DNA of 64,000 bases, from contig ONDR01000007.1 of assembly GCA_900316675.1 (NCBI GenBank), forward strand, positions 40,022-104,021. The letters are read 5' to 3'. The position numbers and the translations under genes were made by a program. How positions within the stretch are numbered: the first letter of the stretch is position 1; each line of letters starts with the position of its first letter. Below are positions 52,602 to 61,710 of this stretch, one piece after another. The notes beneath the pieces are model-generated. The model ran no database searches, was not told where the DNA came from, and was given only the letters and a program-made list of their open reading frames with translations. Source of the DNA: an uncultured Bacteroidales bacterium (GTDB taxonomy: Bacteria; Bacteroidota; Bacteroidia; Bacteroidales; UBA932).

Positions 52602-53054
52602 ATGGACGAGCGTCAAAAAAAGGTTTTGGGCCGCCTGCAGGCCCAGTGCTCCAAGCGGGAGTACTGTGTGCGCGATGTGCGTGACAAGGCTCTGAAGGCT
52701 CTTGAGGGCGATGCTTCCGCTGCCGACGAGGTTGTGGCTTCGCTGTTACAGGATAAGTATGTGGATGAGGTTCGGTATGCCGGCGCTTTTGCGCGGGAGA
52801 AGGCTCATCTAACCGGATGGGGGCCGCTTAAGATTTCTATGGCGCTGTCTGCCAAGGGCATTCCGCGTGAGGCTATTAAGGCGGCGCTGGAGGATGCTGC
52901 TGACGATGAAGCGATGGCGCGGCTGGAGGCGCTTTTGCGGGCGAAGGCTCGCACCGTTGAAGGCGAGGCTGATGCCAAGCTCCGCCTTATTCGCTTCGCC
53001 CTCCAAAGGGGTTATAATTACGATCAGGTGAAAGTCGCCATTGAAAAAATATAA
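52602..53054 (+). CDS. recX: Regulatory protein RecX
   Basis: 150 residues, three-helix RecX repeats (CSKREYCVRDVRDKAL, LLQDKYVDEVRYAGAFAREK, GWGPLKISMALSAKGIPREAI). It inhibits RecA filament growth. It is 10 kb from recA, packed behind a glycosidase gene rather than next to recA. A repeat element begins at its stop codon. Confidence 0.92.
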   Translation: MDERQKKVLGRLQAQCSKREYCVRDVRDKALKALEGDASAADEVVASLLQDKYVDEVRYAGAFAREKAHLTGWGPLKISMALSAKGIPREAIKAALEDAADDEAMARLEALLRAKARTVEGEADAKLRLIRFALQRGYNYDQVKVAIEKI

Positions 53055-53150
53055 CATAGTTGCATGTGCCTGACGGACCCCCTTGTCACCTTTCGGTGAC
53101 GTTCCCCCTAGCCGGGGGTGGCACGACCTTACAGGCACACACAACTATGT
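53054..53150. repeat. Gene-3'-end structured element, copy 3 (after recX)
   Basis: Outer arms 53054-53072 and 53132-53150 pair with two mismatches. The core has the hairpin GTCACC-TTTC-GGTGAC and stem CCCCC-TAGC(C)-GGGGG. It matches copy 2 in the same orientation relative to the upstream gene. The left arm begins in the recX stop codon. Confidence 0.85.
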
Positions 53151-53165
53151 ATTAGACAAATCATT

Positions 53166-55175
53166 ATGAGATATTATTCATTCTTTGTTGCCTGTCTGAT
53201 AGGAATCTTAAGCGGATGTAAGCAAGATCTGACAGTGACATCGCCGGATGGCAGCATCAAGGCGGGACTGTACGTTCAGGCAGGCCAGGTCGGCTACTTC
53301 GTAAAAGTCGACACCACAGACTTCATATTGCCATCGCCGCTGGGCCTGCAAGCCAAAAGGGGAGTCCTGGATAAGGACTTCAAACTGATGGGCGTAAAGC
53401 ACGCATCGGCAGAGGAAGAATGGACATCGCCATGGGGCGAAAACAAACAGCACTCAGACCGCCACAACGAGCTTGAAGCCCAATTCAAGAACACCGACGG
53501 GGTCATTATGACCATCCGCATGAGGGCCTTTGACGACGGCATCGGCTTCCGGTACGAATACGAGGTTCCGGGCCCCGATACCGTAAAGGTAATGGACGAG
53601 CTAACTTGCTTCAATCTTGCCTCTGACGGCACCTCGTGGTCGATTCCCGGCAGCTTTGGCACTTATGAACTAGAGTATCGCACCCTGCCGCTGTCGCAGG
53701 TTCAGGACGCAAATACGCCCTTCACCTTCCGCCTCCCTTCAGGCCTTCACGGCAGCATACACGAGGCCGCTCTCTACGACTATCCGGAGATGACACTCTC
53801 TGCCGTTCCGGATGCAGTAGCACCCTCCTTCAAGGCTAACCTCGCTCCCTGGCCTGACGGCGTTAAGGCTCGCGTACCCAAGAAGTTCCGCACACCATGG
53901 CGCGTAATCCTTATAACGCGTGACGCCCCGGGTCTGGTGAATTCGGACTTGATCCTGAACCTTAATGAGCCCTGCGCCTTGGAGGATGTGAGCTGGATCA
54001 AGCCTATGCGATATGTGGGCGTATGGTGGGGCATGCATCTGGGCATCCAGTCCTGGTATGACGACGGCCGCCATGGCGCGACTACGGCTAATGCGATGAA
54101 ATACATAGACTTTGCCGCAGCTAACGGCCTTGAGGGAGTGCTATTCGAGGGCTGGAATGACGGTTGGGCGTCCTGGGGTTCGCGAGACGACTTCGATTTT
54201 ACCAAACCGGCTGCGGACTTTGACTTCGACAAGGTTGTGGATTATGCCGCTTCCAAGGGGGTTAGCTATATACTGCATCACGAAACCGGCGGAAACATCG
54301 TCAGCTATGAAAAGCAGCTGGATACGGCCCTGGACTGGGCTGCGGCGCATGGAATTCATGCCCTGAAGACAGGCTATGCCGGTGGCATATCGGGCGGAAA
54401 CAATCATCATGGCCAGTACATGGTCCGCCACTATCAGAAAGTGGTGGAGGAGGCTGCCAAGAGGCAGATAATGATAGATGCGCACGAGCCCATCAAGGCT
54501 ACCGGCATCCGTCGCACATGGCCTAACTTTATGTGCCGGGAGGGCGCCAGGGGTATGGAATGGAATGCCTGGAGCGCCGGTAACAAACCGGAACATCAGA
54601 CCATACTTCCGTTTACCCGACTGCTTGGCGGCCCTATGGATTATACGCCGGGCGTATTTGATATCACTTACCGTAACATTGTGGGGAATCCCAACCTTAA
54701 AGCTTGGAATAACAATCATATAGCAACGGACTGCAGGTGCAACACTACCATCGCCAAGCAAATTGCAGACTGGGTTGTGCTGTACAGCCCCATGCAGATG
54801 GCCTGTGACCTGATAGAGAACTATCAGGGGCATCCGGCCTTCCAGTTCTTCCGTGACTTTAATGCCGATTGCGACTGGTCCCGAGCCCTTGCCGGAGAGG
54901 TTGGGGAGTACATTGTTGTGGCCCGCCGTGCCGGTGACATCTACTACCTGGGTGCCGTTACGGACGAGGTCGCCCGCACCCTGGAGCAGCCTTTGTCCTT
55001 CCTTCCCGAGGGCTGCACTTACCGTGCAGAAATCTATGCCGATGGTCCCGATGCCTCCTGGGAGAAGAATCCTTATTCCTACACCATTACCACTCAGGAA
55101 GTTACTTCTGCGGACACCCTGACCCTGGCTCTTGCCACCTCCGGCGGCACCGCCATCGTCTTTAAACCCTTGTAA
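53166..55175 (+). CDS. GH97 glycoside hydrolase, SusB-like inverting type, lipoprotein
   Basis: 669 residues; lipobox LSGC. GH97 sandwich plus TIM barrel. The segment LKTGYAGG...HHGQYMVRHYQKVVEEAAK, then DAHEPIKATGIRRTWPN and REGARGMEWNAW, follows SusB, whose Glu residues here serve an inverting alpha-glucosidase mechanism. It therefore differs from the GH97 at 25630. ATG 53166 gives the lipoprotein signal; 53118 lies in the repeat region. Confidence 0.92.
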   Translation: MRYYSFFVACLIGILSGCKQDLTVTSPDGSIKAGLYVQAGQVGYFVKVDTTDFILPSPLGLQAKRGVLDKDFKLMGVKHASAEEEWTSPWGENKQHSDRHNELEAQFKNTDGVIMTIRMRAFDDGIGFRYEYEVPGPDTVKVMDELTCFNLASDGTSWSIPGSFGTYELEYRTLPLSQVQDANTPFTFRLPSGLHGSIHEAALYDYPEMTLSAVPDAVAPSFKANLAPWPDGVKARVPKKFRTPWRVILITRDAPGLVNSDLILNLNEPCALEDVSWIKPMRYVGVWWGMHLGIQSWYDDGRHGATTANAMKYIDFAAANGLEGVLFEGWNDGWASWGSRDDFDFTKPAADFDFDKVVDYAASKGVSYILHHETGGNIVSYEKQLDTALDWAAAHGIHALKTGYAGGISGGNNHHGQYMVRHYQKVVEEAAKRQIMIDAHEPIKATGIRRTWPNFMCREGARGMEWNAWSAGNKPEHQTILPFTRLLGGPMDYTPGVFDITYRNIVGNPNLKAWNNNHIATDCRCNTTIAKQIADWVVLYSPMQMACDLIENYQGHPAFQFFRDFNADCDWSRALAGEVGEYIVVARRAGDIYYLGAVTDEVARTLEQPLSFLPEGCTYRAEIYADGPDASWEKNPYSYTITTQEVTSADTLTLALATSGGTAIVFKPL

Positions 55176-55195
55176 ACCATTAGATTACTCGTAGT

Positions 55196-56101
55196 TTGAA
55201 AACTTTTTATTCCAGATGGTTGACACTCGCTATTGGAGCACTCTTTGCTGGCTTACCAATGTTTGCGCAAGAAGATTTTGTTGCTGTAGAGGGTCAATTG
55301 TTGCAGATGTCCGATGCGGAAATCAGGGCTGCGAATGATAGTATCCTGTCTGAGGCATATCGACTTTACCTAGCAGAGAAGGTGTCTTGGACAATGGAGG
55401 ATATCTTTTTTGAAAAATGTCCCAGAAAACAGGATTTTCATGGCTGGTTTCAGTATCCAGACAGCACTGTGTACAGCAATCACGGTATTTTCTATAATGC
55501 CCAAAATGAGGTGATATATGAGATATCCTGGAATATGGAAACAGGTAACATCCAGGTTTCTGACACGCTTCGTGCTATGAGTGAAAGTGAACTGTCCTAT
55601 AACAAGATTAGGCTGAAATGCTTGAATGCAGTAAGTACCCTTGAGGGCGTCGGCGCTCCGCCTTCAGGGACGAATTACAGCTACGAGGCTATTCTTCTTG
55701 ATGAGAACCTGATTCGTGTTTATGTTTTCTTGGGGACAACCCAACATGACGTGATTCCATTTGGTAGTGATTTTTCATATGATTGCGATTTTGATGGAAA
55801 TGTCCTGGCTTTCAGAAAGTACCATAACGCTTCAATTCTGGCTCCGACGAAAGTGGATGGTAATCCTGTCTTGCGTATGTACCATTCCCATGTGGATTTC
55901 TGTCCGTTGATTGCACCTACTGATATCGCCTTGTTTTTGCTTTATGGATATGAACTGGGTGGACTTGATAGGTTCTCTGTATACAGTCCTTCCTTGAATC
56001 TGGTGTTTACTTTCAACACTAACGATTATTCAATCTCTTACGGTCCTCCAGAATGGGTTGCTCTTCCCAAAGATAAACAACAGGAGGTTTCTACTGACTA
56101 G
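55196..56101 (+). CDS. Exported protein of unknown function, TTG start
   Basis: 301 residues and unrecognised. A typical signal peptide (MKTFYSRWLTLAIGALFAG, cleavage near MFAQ) begins at a TTG, and no in-frame ATG would keep the signal. The body is beta-rich. It lies 20 bp after the GH97 gene and may be a late operon member. Codon use is less GC-rich than its neighbours. Confidence 0.65.
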   Translation: MKTFYSRWLTLAIGALFAGLPMFAQEDFVAVEGQLLQMSDAEIRAANDSILSEAYRLYLAEKVSWTMEDIFFEKCPRKQDFHGWFQYPDSTVYSNHGIFYNAQNEVIYEISWNMETGNIQVSDTLRAMSESELSYNKIRLKCLNAVSTLEGVGAPPSGTNYSYEAILLDENLIRVYVFLGTTQHDVIPFGSDFSYDCDFDGNVLAFRKYHNASILAPTKVDGNPVLRMYHSHVDFCPLIAPTDIALFLLYGYELGGLDRFSVYSPSLNLVFTFNTNDYSISYGPPEWVALPKDKQQEVSTD

Positions 56102-56459
56102 CTTTCACCGGGAAAACCGCCGCTGGTCCTTTGTTGATTCCGTTTTAGAACCCATGGTTTTCCATCCCGGTTTCCCTTGGTTCTTTGCCCTTGGCTCCTA
56201 GAGAAATCTTTTGAAATATGTTCAGAGTGTGTCAAGTGTCCCGATTTAAGGACACCTGACACGTTTTGAGGGGATATTCGTGCAAGGTGTCCTGATTTGA
56301 GGACACCTGACGCGCTTTTAGGTAAGATTCCTTAAAGGAGTGGAAGATTTTCTTAAAATATTGTCCCTCAGTGGGAATTATGTTGGAAATCTTAGGAATA
56401 CTCTCTAAATTTGTAAAGACACCGGTTATTTGTTCGTCAATGTTTAGAGAACCTTCTTT
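56102..56459. other. Intergenic region with REP-like repeats and RAYT promoter
   Basis: 358 bp without a gene. It holds two tandem REP-like hairpins (56229-56314) and a -7 box TAAATTTG at 56406-56413 for the transposase gene. Nothing else is recognisable. Confidence 0.7.
56229..56314. repeat. Two tandem REP-like palindromes
   Basis: Unit 1: GTGTCA-A-GTGTCC, 8-base loop, GGACAC-C-TGACAC (56229-56262). Unit 2: AGGTGTCC, TGATTTGA, GGACACCT (56285-56308). The units repeat with a period of about 50 bp and share the GATTT loop. They lie just upstream of a RAYT gene, the expected partner of REP sequences. Confidence 0.8.
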
Positions 56460-57314
56460 ATGGAATGTGAGTTTTGGCTGGTTTCTACAGATCACCTCAA
56501 AGACCGGCTTTGGTTTAAAGATAATGAGGATTTTAAGGCGGGAATGAATATTTCCGCCCAGGTTGCAGCAACTTACCATATGGATGTCATCGCATTTATA
56601 TTGATGTCAAATCATGTGCATTATGTGCTAAGTTGCAGCTATTCGGAGGCAATCGCGTTTATAGAAAGATTCAAGCGCTTGTATTCACAGTATTATTCTG
56701 GCCGGTACGGCTCCAGCGAACTTCTAAGGGGTAATAATGTAGATATCCGACAGATTTATGTGGGAGACGAATCATTTGAGCGTGCAGTCGCCTATGTACA
56801 GATGAACAGCGTGGCAGCTAATATCTGTATCAATGCTTCTGATTACTCATGGGGTACAGGGAATTCTTTCTTTAAAACAGAGCCTGCTCGTGGAGTAAAA
56901 CTTGGTTCTCTAAGCAAGCGTGCCGTGGCCAGGATTGTTCATAGCCGTGTACAGATGCCATACGATTATCTTGTTGGTGATAATGGTGTAATAGTTCCGG
57001 AATCTTATGTTAATGTTAAGTTTGTAGAAGACATATTCCGGTCGCCCAAGCGGATGACTTATTTTTTACAAAACTCGTCCAAGGCTAGGAATCGTGAGGC
57101 CCTTCCTTCCTTTGACGATCAAATAATACTATCGGCCATTAAGAATCTTTGCGTATCCATGTTTCGCAGACAATCCTTCGATGCTTTGGACGATAGTCAA
57201 AAGCAAGAGGTGGTGAAACAGGTAAGATATAGGTTCTCTGCCGATCCGGGACAGATTGCCAGAATTACAGGCCTGTCTTACGATGAGATTACGCAAAAAC
57301 TTGAAAATTACTAG
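56460..57314 (+). mobile_element. REP-associated tyrosine transposase-like protein (RAYT, Y1/HUH)
   Basis: 284 residues. The HUH motif is FILMSNHVHYVL and the catalytic Tyr region is FKRLYSQYYSGRYG. The family pattern AYVQMNSVAANICINASDYSWGTG follows, then an extended C-terminal DNA-binding tail with a DnaA-like or helix-turn-helix end (DPGQIARITGLSYDEI). No flanking insertion-sequence ends, so a domesticated single-copy RAYT linked to the REP repeats upstream. Confidence 0.85.
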
Positions 57315-57317
57315 GTT

Positions 57318-59141
57318 ATGAGGATTGGTATAATAAAGAAAGTTATAATCGTTGCGTGTTTAGCTGGGGGTGTAGAGATGCGGGCTGGTTCTGTAGAGGT
57401 TCCGGCGGCAGATAGCATAAACGTACCGCGGATGGTGGAGATTCCGGCGGGGAGTTTTGTGATGGGCAGTGATGGCGGGGAGGCCCCTTACAGCCAGGAT
57501 GAAACGCCGGCCCACGAGGTGAGCTTGCCGGCCTTCCAAATGAGCGCCTGCGAGATTACCAACGCCCAGTTCGAGGCCTTCTGCCCGGAGCATAAGGCCT
57601 TGAGAGGCAGCGAGTTCGGCATCTCTACTGAGGACGACGAGGCCGTGGCTTACGTAAGCTGGTACGATGCCGTCAATTACTGCCGATGGCTGTCAGAAAA
57701 GACCGGCCGGCACTTCCGTCTGCCCACTGAAGCTGAGTGGGAATACGCCTGCAGGGCAGGGACGACAACGCCGTACTACAGCGGGACAGAGCTTCCCGTA
57801 GGGGCAGCCCGCAACCAGCAGACAGAACGCGACCTGAAGAAAGTCTCCCTAAAGATTGGCATCAGCAAGCCAAACGCTTGGGGCCTGTATGACATGCACG
57901 GCAACGTAGAGGAATGGTGCCAGGATAATTACGCCGGATATGAGGCCGAGTCTTTAAAAGCCCCTGCAGGAATGTATAAAGTCACCCGCGGCGGCAGCCA
58001 TAACACCCCGGCAGAATACCTTAGAAGCGCCAACAGAAGCGCTGCGCTCCCGGAAGATTTCCACAGCCAGATAGGCTTCCGCATCGTAGAAACAAAATGG
58101 CCTGCAGCGCAGACAGAGCCCGTTTTCATGGAGCCGATACCATATGTCCTGCCGCCCGTGGACGGAACCCCGTTCTACAATCATAACCATCAGCCGGCAG
58201 TAACATGGACAGAGGACGGAGACTTGCTGGCAATCTGGTTCAGCTGCGATGCCGAAAGCGGCCGTGAGATGGTGGTCCTGGGCTCGCGTTTCCACGATGG
58301 GAAATGGGCTCCGGCAAGCCTTTTCTTCAAGGTGCCGGACCGCAATATGACCGGAAGCTCGCTAATCCATCTGCCATCAGGGGAACTGCTGCACATTAAC
58401 GGAGTTGGCAATTCCGGCGACTGGCAGAACCTTGCGATGCTTGTCCGCCGAAGCGATGATAATGGCAGGACCTGGTCAGAGCTGAGCTATATTCCAAAAC
58501 ATGAAAAACGCCATCAGGTAATAGCCGGGGGCATAGTTTTGAAGGACGGAACCATTGTGCAGCCGTGTGACGCCGGCCCCGGAGGTAACGACGGAACGGC
58601 GGTGCAGATCAGCACTGACGGCGGCCGCACTTGGACTGATCCCTGGGACGGAACTTCTTCCATTGGCGGCATCCACGCGGGCCTTGTAGAGCTGGCAGAC
58701 GGCTCCTGGCTGGCACTGGGCCGCGGCAACCCGGAGACAGGGGCCGACGGCAAGCCTCACATGCCGCAGAGCATTTCCCGCGACCGAGGCCGCAGCTGGA
58801 CTATAACGGCCAGCGAATTCCCGCCCATCGACAGCGGCCAGAGGCTGATACTCAGGCGTTTGAACGAAGGGCCGTTACTCCTTGTCAGCTTCGCAGAATA
58901 CGGGGCCTTTGTGGCTCTGTCCTATGACGAGGGCAAGACCTGGCCGGTGAAGCGTCTGCTGACAGACGGCCTGGAACGTACCCTGGAGGGAGGCGCCTGG
59001 ACGGGCTCCTTCACCATGGATGCCTCCCACAGCGAGCCCAAGGGATATTTTGCCGCCACCCAGACCCCCGACGGCATCATCCACATTCTTTCCAGCCGCC
59101 TTCATTACCGCATTAACCTGCCATGGATAGAGAGCAAATAG
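57318..59141 (+). CDS. SUMF1-like (EgtB/FGE-fold) domain fused to sialidase-like BNR propeller
   Basis: 607 residues, exported. Residues about 35-255 form a SUMF1/FGE-sulfatase-modifying fold (IPAGSFVMGSD, CEITNAQFEAF, LPTEAEWEYACRAG, GLYDMHGNVEEWC, RGGSHN); the catalytic Cys pair of true formylglycine enzymes is not seen. The rest is a six-bladed sialidase-like propeller with four Asp boxes (SDDNGRTW, STDGGRTW, SRDRGRSW, SYDEGKTW). Likely a glycan-binding or glycan-cleaving surface protein. It starts 3 bp after the RAYT gene. Confidence 0.85.
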   Translation: MRIGIIKKVIIVACLAGGVEMRAGSVEVPAADSINVPRMVEIPAGSFVMGSDGGEAPYSQDETPAHEVSLPAFQMSACEITNAQFEAFCPEHKALRGSEFGISTEDDEAVAYVSWYDAVNYCRWLSEKTGRHFRLPTEAEWEYACRAGTTTPYYSGTELPVGAARNQQTERDLKKVSLKIGISKPNAWGLYDMHGNVEEWCQDNYAGYEAESLKAPAGMYKVTRGGSHNTPAEYLRSANRSAALPEDFHSQIGFRIVETKWPAAQTEPVFMEPIPYVLPPVDGTPFYNHNHQPAVTWTEDGDLLAIWFSCDAESGREMVVLGSRFHDGKWAPASLFFKVPDRNMTGSSLIHLPSGELLHINGVGNSGDWQNLAMLVRRSDDNGRTWSELSYIPKHEKRHQVIAGGIVLKDGTIVQPCDAGPGGNDGTAVQISTDGGRTWTDPWDGTSSIGGIHAGLVELADGSWLALGRGNPETGADGKPHMPQSISRDRGRSWTITASEFPPIDSGQRLILRRLNEGPLLLVSFAEYGAFVALSYDEGKTWPVKRLLTDGLERTLEGGAWTGSFTMDASHSEPKGYFAATQTPDGIIHILSSRLHYRINLPWIESK

Positions 59142-59626
59142 AATTGCGGGAACTGGCGCACAAGGGTGTGTTCCGTAGCGTTTATGCGCGAAACTGCACG
59201 GTGCGGCGCATTGACGCCGCCACCGCGTGCGACTTCCTAGCCAAATACCACCTGATAGGCCCACTGAAGGGCCGCTACCGCTACGGGCTCTTTGTAGAAA
59301 AGCCCGGCCGCAGCGGCCTGCCTGCGGGAACACTGGTGGCTGTAAGCGTCTTCTCTGCCGCGCGCACATGGCAGAAGGAAGGCCGCACTGTGCGCTCCTT
59401 CGAGTGGCTCAGGGCTGCATCGCTCCCCGACGTTCGTGCCTGTGGCGGCATGGGCAAGATGCTGGAAGCCTTCGTCGCCGATACCCATCCTGACGACATT
59501 ATGTCTTACGCCGATGCTTCCTGGTCCGACGGTAACGTATATAGCCGCCTGGGCTTTAAACCAGACGGCTATAAAACATTTCCGGACGGCTCTTGCAGCC
59601 TTAAATTCCGTTTAAAACTCTCTTAG
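59123..59626 (+). CDS. GNAT-fold Mom-like protein
   Basis: 167 residues. The pattern FLAKYHLIGPLKGRYRYGLF, LVAVSVFS, SFEWLRAASLP...GGMGKMLEAF and DASWSDGNVYSRLGF matches the GNAT-like family that includes the phage DNA-modification protein Mom and relatives. Function in bacteria is not known. It overlaps the previous gene by 19 bp and the convergent permease gene by 4 bp. Confidence 0.65.
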   Translation: MDREQIELRELAHKGVFRSVYARNCTVRRIDAATACDFLAKYHLIGPLKGRYRYGLFVEKPGRSGLPAGTLVAVSVFSAARTWQKEGRTVRSFEWLRAASLPDVRACGGMGKMLEAFVADTHPDDIMSYADASWSDGNVYSRLGFKPDGYKTFPDGSCSLKFRLKLS

Positions 59627-60966
59627 ATAAAGATATACTTCAGTACAAAGAGAACTGCCAAAATCCACATCGTGATGGAAATATCCTTGAACTTGCCGGC
59701 AACAGCGTGGCAAAGAACGTATGAAATTACGCCAAGAAGGATACCATCAGAGATGGAGTAGGCGAGAGGCATCATGATAAGGGTGATGAATGCAGGGATA
59801 GCCTTGCAATAGTCATCCCAGTGGATGTTCTTTACAGCAGGCATCATCATAACACCGACGATGATAAGTGCAGGTGCTGTAGCAGCGCTGGGGATAGCCA
59901 GGAAGAGCGGGCTAAGAAGCAGGGCTACAGCAAAGAGAATAGCGGTTGTAAGGGCTGTGAGGCCGGTACGTCCGCCTTCGCCTACGCCTGATGCACTCTC
60001 TACATATGTAGTGGTAGTAGAAGTACCAAAGCAAGCACCGCAAACAGTTGCGATAGAATCGGCAAAGAACATCTTCTCTACACCGGGAATCTCATCGCCA
60101 CCCTTCTTGATAAGGCCAGCACCCTGGTGAACGCCAATAATGGTTCCCATGGTGTCGAACATATCTACAAAGAGGAAGGTGAATACCACTGCAAGCATAT
60201 CCCAACTGAGAATCTGGCTCCACTCGAATTTGCAGAAGATGGGGGAGATGCTGTCAGGAAGAGAAACAAGCTTGAGTGAACCGCCCTCGGTATGAGCAAA
60301 CTGTGTGATAGCCTGGCCGGTGGTGGAATCCTTGATGAAGAGGCCGATAATGGTGGTAATGAGGATACCCCAAAGTATGCCTCCGCGAACCTTTGCCATA
60401 ACAAGACCGGCGGTTATGAAGAGGCCGATCAGGGCAAGGAGAGCGGTGCCTTCGGTGATATTGCCAAGGCCTACAAGGGTAGCATCGTTATTGGCGATAA
60501 TGCCGGCATTCTGGAAGCCGATGAAGGCGATGAAAAGGCCGATACCTGCGCCGATGGCTTTCTTAAGCGTGCCGGGGATGGCGTTGATGAGCCAGCTGCG
60601 CACCTTGGTAACAGTAAGTACGATGAAGATGAGACCCTCAAGGAATACTGCGGTCAGGGCGAACTGCCAGGTGTGACCCATTCCAAGGCATACGGTGAAT
60701 ACAAAGAATGCATTCAAACCCATGCCAGGAGCCAGTGCAAAAGGCTTCTTTGCATAAAGGGCCATTACAAGAGTACCGACGATGGCAGCAAGGGCGGTAG
60801 CGGTGAAGACTGCTCCGCCGGGCATATCCAGGGCGCTGAAGATACCGGGGTTGACGGCCAGGATATAGGCCATCGTAAGGAAGGTGGTAATACCGGCCAG
60901 AATTTCTGTACGGATGCTATGCTGTGAGGCATCGAAGCCCAGAGCCTTCGCTAAGAAATTTGCCAT
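59623..60966 (-). CDS. AzgA-like NCS2 purine permease
   Basis: 447 residues, inner membrane. YILAVNPGIFSALDMP, APGMGLNAFFVFTV, LFVDMFDTMGT and GTSTTTTYVESASGVGEGGRTG mark the AzgA/PbuG/PbuO branch of NCS2, which imports adenine, guanine or hypoxanthine. It is the last gene of the nucleobase operon, 17 bp after the outer-membrane channel gene. Confidence 0.9.
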   Translation of the reverse strand: MANFLAKALGFDASQHSIRTEILAGITTFLTMAYILAVNPGIFSALDMPGGAVFTATALAAIVGTLVMALYAKKPFALAPGMGLNAFFVFTVCLGMGHTWQFALTAVFLEGLIFIVLTVTKVRSWLINAIPGTLKKAIGAGIGLFIAFIGFQNAGIIANNDATLVGLGNITEGTALLALIGLFITAGLVMAKVRGGILWGILITTIIGLFIKDSTTGQAITQFAHTEGGSLKLVSLPDSISPIFCKFEWSQILSWDMLAVVFTFLFVDMFDTMGTIIGVHQGAGLIKKGGDEIPGVEKMFFADSIATVCGACFGTSTTTTYVESASGVGEGGRTGLTALTTAILFAVALLLSPLFLAIPSAATAPALIIVGVMMMPAVKNIHWDDYCKAIPAFITLIMMPLAYSISDGILLGVISYVLCHAVAGKFKDISITMWILAVLFVLKYIFI

Positions 60967-60983
60967 AAAAGACGTCTCCTATC

Positions 60984-61688
60984 TTAGAATACCCATTTTG
61001 TACCGAGGCAAGGACGAACCTTGAAGCCGTCTACGCCGGCGAAGTTGTAAGAGAACTCGACCTCTGTGCCGATATGAAGGTTCTTAACGCCAATCTCTTT
61101 ACCGATGTTGTACCAAAGCTGAGGCTCTGAAATAGCAACGAATTTGCCAACATTGGTGGTCTCACCCCAAACATCGGCAAAGCCGCTGAAGGTAAGGCCC
61201 TCAAGGCCGAAGAGATCCTGGCAGCCCCAAACTACGGTGAACTGTACGGGAAGTTTGCTCTTGATGCCCTTGTTGAAGGTCTTATAGAGGACCTTAAGGT
61301 TAAGTGTGTTCTTGAAATCTGCGGTGTGAAGGAAGTAATCCAGACCGAAAAGGAAGTTCTGGTTGCCAAAGCCCACGCCACCATTGTACTCTACCTGAAG
61401 GCTGAGCGGAGCAAGTGCAGAATCGTGCCAGAAGTTGAGGCAACGTGCAATCTCCATGTAGCTGCCGCTTACGGTGTGGTTCTTTTTGCCATCGACGCTT
61501 CTACCATTGAAGTCGTAATCGATGAAGAAGAAGGTGTTACCCCAGCTGTCATTGTAGAAACCCTCAAGCGTAGTAGTAACGTGCTTGCGGTTAAAATCAT
61601 AGAATGTTTGGAAGTTGGTCTGGGCCTTAGCGGTAAGAGCAAGGGCCAAAGTTGCAAAAGCTACTGTTGCAAATTTTTTGAAGTTCAT
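60984..61688 (-). CDS. DUF5020 (Tsx-like) outer-membrane channel
   Basis: 234 residues with a signal peptide (ending ALTAKA) and amphipathic beta strands to a terminal Phe (GTKWVF), as expected of a 12-strand barrel similar to the nucleoside channel Tsx. ATG 61688 gives the signal directly. Placed between two nucleobase permease genes, it probably admits nucleosides or bases across the outer membrane. Confidence 0.82.
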   Translation of the reverse strand: MNFKKFATVAFATLALALTAKAQTNFQTFYDFNRKHVTTTLEGFYNDSWGNTFFFIDYDFNGRSVDGKKNHTVSGSYMEIARCLNFWHDSALAPLSLQVEYNGGVGFGNQNFLFGLDYFLHTADFKNTLNLKVLYKTFNKGIKSKLPVQFTVVWGCQDLFGLEGLTFSGFADVWGETTNVGKFVAISEPQLWYNIGKEIGVKNLHIGTEVEFSYNFAGVDGFKVRPCLGTKWVF

Positions 61689-61710
61689 ATTGAATGAGTT
61701 TTTAAAAAGG

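Noticed and set aside
57318..58090. Formylglycine-generating enzyme
   Set aside because: The fold matches but the RGGSHN region lacks the catalytic cysteines, and no sulfatase gene is near.
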